From Latrodectus hesperus (taxonomy: Eukaryota > Arthropoda > Arachnida > Araneae > Theridiidae): a DNA stretch of 64,000 bases. Position numbers and translations under genes: made by a program. The stretch lies in contig CM075853.1 in assembly GCA_037975125.1 (NCBI GenBank), positions 75,451,109 through 75,515,108 on the forward strand, in the 5' to 3' direction. Below, one piece after another: positions 57,484-64,000 of this stretch; positions within the stretch are counted from its first letter, which is position 1, and every line of letters starts with the position of its first letter. The notes under the pieces were generated by a model. The model had not been told where the DNA came from and ran no database searches. It was given only the letters and a program-made list of their open reading frames with translations.

Positions 57484-57493
57484 ATTATTATTA
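57425..57493. repeat. (TA)n(TTA)n microsatellite
   Basis: TA repeat to 57479, then an ATT trinucleotide run to about 57493. It lies 60 bp beyond the hAT element. Confidence 0.95.
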
Positions 57494-59180
57494 ATTTATG
57501 CTCACGAATTATTCTTAAATTTACTATATAAAATGTAAATTATAATTTCGCAAGTCGATTGCTAGAAAATTTGTATTTGAATAATAATGGAAAATTTCAA
57601 CAATTATTTAACATACATAAAGATTTAATTACTGCACAACATATTTGTTTTCTTTGTTTCAAGTAATAATAAAGAGCAAAACACCATGGAATTAATATAT
57701 AAATTATAAAATATAATTATTTTCTTAGTAAAATATTTGAAACAAATTTTACTATTTTGATGAATTCAGATGAAATTATCATTTTATTAATGTAGAAAAT
57801 TGGAAACTGTTTTTCTCAAATTTAAAAGCATGATTAACTATTTAAGCAAAATACAATCGAAAACCCTCAGTTGCCTATTCCAGTATTTTTGAATTGGTTT
57901 CGCCATAAGTATTTAAAGGAAGAAGCATTTTAAGTTCTTTTCTTGGAAAAAATATTTTCAAGCACAACAACATACAAACATTTGAAATCAGAATTTAGTA
58001 ATCCACATTTAACTTAATTGAATTTGCTAAGAAATTATAGATAAACAAGAAAGACAAACATTTTAAATGAGCGTGTTAAATATCCACAAAAATCCGATTC
58101 TTATACTACAAAATAATTAGTAAAGTGATTTTATAGCAAGATATAATTAAATAAGATGCGAATTTTCATTTTAAGTACCAACTATATAAAAAAAATCTTG
58201 AGTATCCTCAAATAGAAAATAAATATAATAAAAATGAAACAGAAGCATGAAATTGGGTACAGACAACAAAAATTAATAGATTATACGAATTTATAGCCTC
58301 ACCTGATGAGCTTCTTTTCAACTCTCTGTTGAAAATCAACTTACATTAGTTTGGAAGTGAATAAATTAGGGATAGAGATATCTGGTTGATTAACATCAAC
58401 TTTAATCATGATATGATTTGAAGATTGTTTACTTTGCTTAAAATCTTGTCAAATCAAATGTCTTATGAAAATAAATAAAATATTTTATTGTTATTTGACA
58501 AAAAAATATGATTAATTCCAGAGATTGGAGTGCTTATTTTTAATATATTTTATAAACAATATATAGTTTTTTTCATTCATCGTCGTTTTTTTATAACTAT
58601 ATATGTATAAAATCATTTTAAGAGTAACTTTAATTTGATACTTAGTTAAAAATTTGTCACATTCATTTGTAATTTTTGAAAAAAAATCAGAATTTTATGT
58701 AACAGTTAAATAATAGTAACTACAGTTTCTAAAAATATAACTTAAAAATATGTTTAAAACTTTTAATGGCATAAATTAATACATACTTTTCTATCTATTT
58801 ATTTATGAATATATATCTATATATGTATATAAGCACTAGCATCATTTATGAAATAATCAGTATATATGAGCTTTTACAGTTATTTTATTATTTTCCTCAA
58901 TAATTTAATTTGCAAACAATATCTTTAGTACAGATTTGTTCAAGCAAAATAGCCCAGAACATATTTATAAAAATTGAATTTGTCGATTTCTACATGATGA
59001 TTACAAATAATAAATGCATTATTAAATTACATCCTCAGAACTATTTTCAATGAAATACTATGAAAATAATATAAATTTTAAGATGTCAATACATTTTTAC
59101 AATTTGAATCTAATAGTTATAGTTTTAATTTGCTACTAAATTGTATATTAAAGCAATAAATCAACCTTTATATAATTCTT
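57494..59180. other. AT-rich DNA, no gene seen
   Basis: AT-rich stretch, nothing recognised apart from short TATATATG patches near 58810-58835. Confidence 0.5.
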
Positions 59181-59194
59181 AAAAATAATATGGC

Positions 59195-59640
59195 ATATTT
59201 CTTTGCTATCCTGAACCCTTTATCCATGAGAAGGTTATCAGTGCAACCGCTTACAGTAACACAAAGAGTGCAAATCTGGACATTACATTAGTGGATCATG
59301 TCCTCATTATGGATGAAAGTCGCTTAAGTTTAAACAGTTCACATCACCAATTGATTAAGAGAGAGATTGAGACAAAGTTTCAACTTAGTAACATCACCAA
59401 AGATAGCGTTATGGTGGTATTGACCACAAGAAGCTTTATACTGATCAGGAGGATTGAACTTCAAGTTTTTGCCAGGGTTCTGTAATTGGAGAAGATTATT
59501 GTAAGGAGGTGATGTTGTCCTTTGTAGCTTTGTTCTTAAGAATGATTTTATCTTTTGTCAATGTTTCAGAGCAAAATGCTGTCTTTTTTTCTGATTTTTA
59601 TGTCTTTCAGAGGATATTCGAGAAGTTATAAGCAAAAGCA
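59195..59640 (+). pseudogene. Tc1-like transposase fragment (copy D)
   Basis: The frame at 59291-59485 reads VLIMDESRLSLNSSHHQLIK then ETKFQLSNITKDSVMVV. This matches the Tc1 block around the first catalytic Asp (family LFTDESRFSLNSDSRR then the SNI-x-E-x-D and MVW blocks). Just upstream, another frame gives PLTVTQRVQIW, which fits the family's PLT-x-x-HR-x-x-RLQW, so a frameshift lies between. Neither the second Asp block nor the IENVWD block is found downstream, and no TIR was found. It is a short, decayed internal fragment. Confidence 0.7.
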
Positions 59641-60815
59641 CTTGTTCCTTAGGTTTTGCACACTAATTTAGTAATTTTATATTCAGAGCTTGAAAATACT
59701 AGGCATTTTATTTTTAAGATAAATATTTAAGTTAAAGGAAACCATATATATATTTTTCAAGAATTAGAGCATTCTTATATAATTGATGCATAGAATATCA
59801 GTAAATAAATTATGAAATAAATGAATTAGTCCATATATATTATTTACATAATATTTTAAAAATTATGTAGTTCATAGATGATTAATCAAGAATTTTTTCT
59901 TGTAAGCTATCTTAAATGTGTATAAAAATTATTAATTTTTAAAAATATATAAATAGTTAAATATAAATATCATTTGATCGAAAAATAAAAATGAACAAAT
60001 CAGAATTCTTTCGTACTTTTATGATTAGGAAGATAATTACTTTTTAATATTGGTTGAATTTTATTAATGACCAAAAGATCATTCACAGAATAATAGTTTA
60101 AATTTATAAATTTTGTTTATTATTAGTTAAATGTTAGTTTATATGATTTATTGTAATTAATTATTGAAAAAAATGAAAAAACACTAACATTTTATGTGTT
60201 ACGAGCATTATAATATATACATCGCTATAAATTGGTATTTTCATTTATGTAGCTAAATGTTTTTCTTTAAGAAGTTGAGGAATTACAAATCATTATAGAG
60301 TCCAAAATATTTTTATATTTTGCATGCCTTAAAACATATCTTGTTTTCACAAAATATGAGAAGAAATGAATTTATAAAAATTTCACATACATACATGTAA
60401 ACTGATACACGAATATTTTCATAGTTATCAAGTGGCTTCATTATGAGTTAAAATGAATAAAACAATCTTTTAATTACCATTTCATTTAGTATAAAAATAT
60501 ATTTAAGAATAAAATATTTTAATAATTTTATTAAATTTATTTCAGTATTTACAATGGGCAAAAATATCATATGTGTTAAAAAATATTCTGCTTATTAACT
60601 TTATTTACAAAAAGAAAAAAACTGATAAGCATGTAATAAATTTATGATGAAGAAAGTTAATTATATTTATTCATACATTTAATGTAAATAATTTTATATT
60701 AATAAGAGATGTATCTTTCGCTTTAATGTTTCATACGACTGGATAGAATCTAAACATATTGTAAAACTTTATAAAAACTTAAAATCTACAGAATTTATTT
60801 CAATTTTTAGTCACA
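59641..60815. other. AT-rich DNA, no gene seen
   Basis: AT-rich stretch, nothing recognised. Confidence 0.5.
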
Positions 60816-61118
60816 CTTTAGCCCAGCTCTGTTCCTCATTTATCACCATTTTCTGAAATTCTTTGGAAAGTTCTTTCACAATCAATTATATTTTCTATTT
60901 TTATTTACTCTTGTAGATCCTTTGAGATAAAATTTAGCATTTTTCAAGAGTAGCATAATGATATGTATCCATCTTTTCAGCGAGAATAAAAGTAAAGGAT
61001 TTGACATGCGCGTAAAAACCTTTAATCTCATCAATTCAGTCCACTTATGCATGTCATCCATCAGTGTCTTCACAGGGTATACTGAAGAATTAAAAAAAAA
61101 AGATGGAGAGTCTTGCAT
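60816..61118 (-). pseudogene. Coding-like remnant of unknown family (minus strand)
   Basis: On the minus strand a 78-codon frame contains YPVKTLMDDMHKWTELMRLK. Other frames just downstream give AEKMDTYHYATLEK and VKELSKEFQKMVINEEQSWA. These read like pieces of a single acidic, helical protein broken by frameshifts. A T-rich tract ending CTTCAG (complement of about 61082-61105) lies upstream like a splice acceptor. I cannot name the family. It may be a transposon remnant, a processed pseudogene or chance. Confidence 0.2.
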
Positions 61119-63229
61119 ATCTTCTCCTTCAAGACATTCTTAGTATTTACTTTAAAAAATTCTGCATTTTTTATTTCAGTTCTCTTCTACTTTTCAACTA
61201 AAATATAAGAAGAACGATACTAAGTCATACTTAAAAAAATTTACATTTTGAACTATTATTTTATTTTCATGCTATAATTTGAAATAAAAAATATAAAAAA
61301 TTACTTTGGAATCATTTTTCTCTTAGTTGTGCTTCAATTATCCTTAAGAATATTTATTTTTATAACATTGTATATTTTCTTGGAAACCAGTTTTTGTGGT
61401 AATAGTTTATATTAAAACTAATATATATGTTCAGCAACAAATATTTTTAATTGTAAAAGTCAATAAAACTGGGAATTTGTAAAATTCATAATAAATCCTA
61501 GAACTTAACAATTACTAAACTTTCATATCTGTGATGATGAGAGTCAAAGACATAGTGAATAATATATAGATTTTATTGACTAAAACAAATCTTCCACAGA
61601 AATATCTTTTTTATTTTTCACAAAATTTACTCTGACAAATTACTTAAATTAAAAATAAACTAGAGCTGACACATAAAGTTTTTTATTCAGTAATGTGCAA
61701 CTTCTCTGCTTAAGTTTAAATTTCATAAGTAATTATTAACAAAGTAATTCCCCAATCATGTAAAAAGTGTTTCATGGAATTTTATTACTGTACTGAAAGG
61801 TCACTGTTAACTGTCTCTTAGAAGCTGCATTTTGTTATCAAATTTATAAAGTTAACATATACAGAGTAAAATCATTAATTTTATCAATCAATAAAACATA
61901 TTTTGATATCAAAATATATAGAGAGAAGACAGAGAGAGAGCTTTAATTTTTTCTATAATTGAAATATCACTGTTAATAAAATGCTTAATATTGAATGTTC
62001 AAATTATGATTGCTATCATTTTTAACTTCTTAAAAGCAAAAGTGTAGAAAAAGATTTTTACACTTTCTGTTGTAAGTATAGACTCATAATTTAGAAACGT
62101 TTGTAGAAACAAAATAGTTTTAGATGAATGAAATTTTAAAATTGTCATAATAAGTAATCATCCAAAATTACTCATGTATTTCTAAGTTTCAGTTAGTTTA
62201 CTCGAAATAAATAATTTCAACAAAATATGTATACTAGGTATATTAAAATATATATTTCTTGTCTTATGAGAAGGGCGCAAATTTTCTCCCTTAAGAAGTC
62301 TAAACATTATTCATAAGTAACACGAAGTGCATAGTATTTTAATGAAAATATATTTTATTCACAATTTAATGTAACATCTCACAGTAGGTTTAATAATTTT
62401 TGTATAAAATAAAACATTTTAGAGGATTTAATGTGAAAGTTAACGGAATAGTTTTTAAAAGCAAATTCTCTGAATTCACATGAACAATAAATTATATTTA
62501 CATTATATTTAAAATGTATTTTCTAAGTATTTTTAGAAAAACATCAGGAGAAAGGGAAAATTTGTTTAAAATGTTATTTTTATTTCTATAAAAATACCAA
62601 AAATATTATAAAAGTAAATTCAGCACTTTTTTGTATCTGCAAATCCACACAATTTTAATTCTTCAAATGGAATGTTTTTATATAAATCTTTCATAATAAC
62701 GAAATATAGTGTCAAATCGGTAAAGAAGAATACGCGAGTAAGTAAACTATAGTTCATTTTATATGTACTCAATATACTTGTTGTTTCCATAAAAACATTT
62801 ATTTTTTCAAGAAAGGAATAAAAAAGCATATATATGTTGGATACAAGGGTATATTTAATTGGATAAAGAAGATAAATTTAATTAATTTATTGAAACAAAC
62901 TACACTATATTTAAGAGCAACAATTAGAATAAAAAAATTATGAAGTTAAACGAATTTTTAAAAAATAATTTGAAAAAATGTCTATTAACTTGTTTTTGAT
63001 TTTTAATCTTTGAATTTTAACTACTGTAATACATTTATACTAGATGTATTCATAATTTTAATTTGTAATACAAATAATATTGCATTTTAATCTAAAATTC
63101 AGATACTTTTAGTTTGAAAATATAAATAACACTTAATATAATAGTTAACATTTGCTGGTAAGTATTTAAATCAGTATTATAGAACGAGGATTATTGATAT
63201 AAATTTATATTCATTACTTTCTATAAAAT
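61119..63229. other. AT-rich DNA, no gene seen
   Basis: AT-rich stretch with a short GA-rich patch at 61921-61940. Nothing else recognised. Confidence 0.5.
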
Positions 63230-63733
<504 letters not shown>

Positions 63734-63837
63734 GGTGTCATACAATGGTGTCTTATTCATAAAAACTAATGGATTATTAAATGAAAGAATGTAATTTAGT
63801 CTGACAATTTATTTTTCCCATTTTTTTCCTACAACAG

Positions 63838-63945
63838 GACAGGTGCAAGTTTGGAAATCACCTACAAAAGCATATGATGGTGATTGTCAAGCATAGAAGA
63901 CGACTTCTACAATCATTATTTGTTGAACTCGAAGATAAAGTTTAG
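63838..63945 (+). CDS. Candidate 3'-terminal exon (35 codons plus stop)
   Basis: A CTGAC branch-like word (63801), a T-rich tract (63808-63829) and ACAACAG form a strong acceptor shape. The next frame reads DRCKFGNHLQKHMMVIVKHR then RRLLQSLFVELEDKV and a TAG at 63943. The peptide is basic and non-random. Its H-L-x-K-H and HRRRLLQSL spacing faintly recalls the C-terminal part of S15-type ribosomal proteins, but this is a weak resemblance I do not rely on. The upstream exon would have to lie across the microsatellite. Confidence 0.25.
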   Translation, partial: DRCKFGNHLQKHMMVIVKHRRRLLQSLFVELEDKV

Positions 63946-64000
63946 TTCCCCAGTAACTCGACCTCAATATAATTAGCTTTTATAGCCACATATGAACATT

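Overview
This is a 64 kb piece of AT-rich animal nuclear DNA, by eye about 70-75% A+T. It has long (TA)n tracts, a few GC-richer islands, decayed transposons, and no host gene I can name. The Tc1-like transposases match families I know mainly from spider genomes, for example one with a C-terminal HGGHIPY motif and one with an IENMW motif. A spider (Araneae), or at least an arthropod, is the best guess. That is inference from family recognition, not from a marker gene. There are no operons, ribosome-binding sites, rRNA, recognisable tRNA or CRISPR.

Layout. 1-6.2 kb: AT-rich DNA with a GC-richer island (1.3-1.56 kb), a MITE-like inverted-repeat element (3.85-4.06 kb) and a 162 bp (AT)n tract. 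6.2-7.4 kb: two minus-strand fragments, a very decayed Tc1-like transposase and the 3' end of a Jockey-like LINE reverse transcriptase. 7.4-19.8 kb: desert. 19.95-24.27 kb: a Tc1-like transposon with terminal inverted repeats (TIRs), split by a 5'-truncated I/R1-group LINE (about 20.92-23.69 kb) inside the transposase gene. 24.5-25 kb and 30.1-30.4 kb: GC-richer islands of unknown nature. 32.57-33.94 kb: a second Tc1-like element that has lost its first catalytic Asp. 36.33-36.72 kb: an unrecognised 129-codon ORF. 41.54 kb: a perfect 38 bp palindrome. 43.77-44.16 kb: a (TA)n(CA)n(TA)n compound tract about 390 bp long. 46.2-46.7 kb: a promoter-like GC-richer island. 51.46-52.88 kb: a third Tc1-like element, structurally complete (33 bp TIRs, TA duplication) but with a dead transposase. 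54.73-57.36 kb: a full-length hAT element of the ZBED type, with TIRs and an 8 bp target duplication, whose two recognisable catalytic Asp positions are both lost. 59.2-59.65 kb: a further Tc1 fragment. 63.2-64 kb: a GC-richer island, a (CA)n(TA)n microsatellite and a splice-acceptor-like site followed by a short open frame.

How it fits together. Almost everything recognisable is transposon debris. No transposase or reverse transcriptase frame is intact, so nothing here looks autonomous. If a host gene spans the window, it is represented only by small exons. Three candidates with good splice signals are listed at low confidence (40,619; 53,835; 63,838). I found no convincing new multi-gene system. 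The most informative structures are the nested LINE-in-Tc1 insertion, the intact-ended but catalytically dead hAT and Tc1 copies, the 38 bp palindrome and the MITE-like element.
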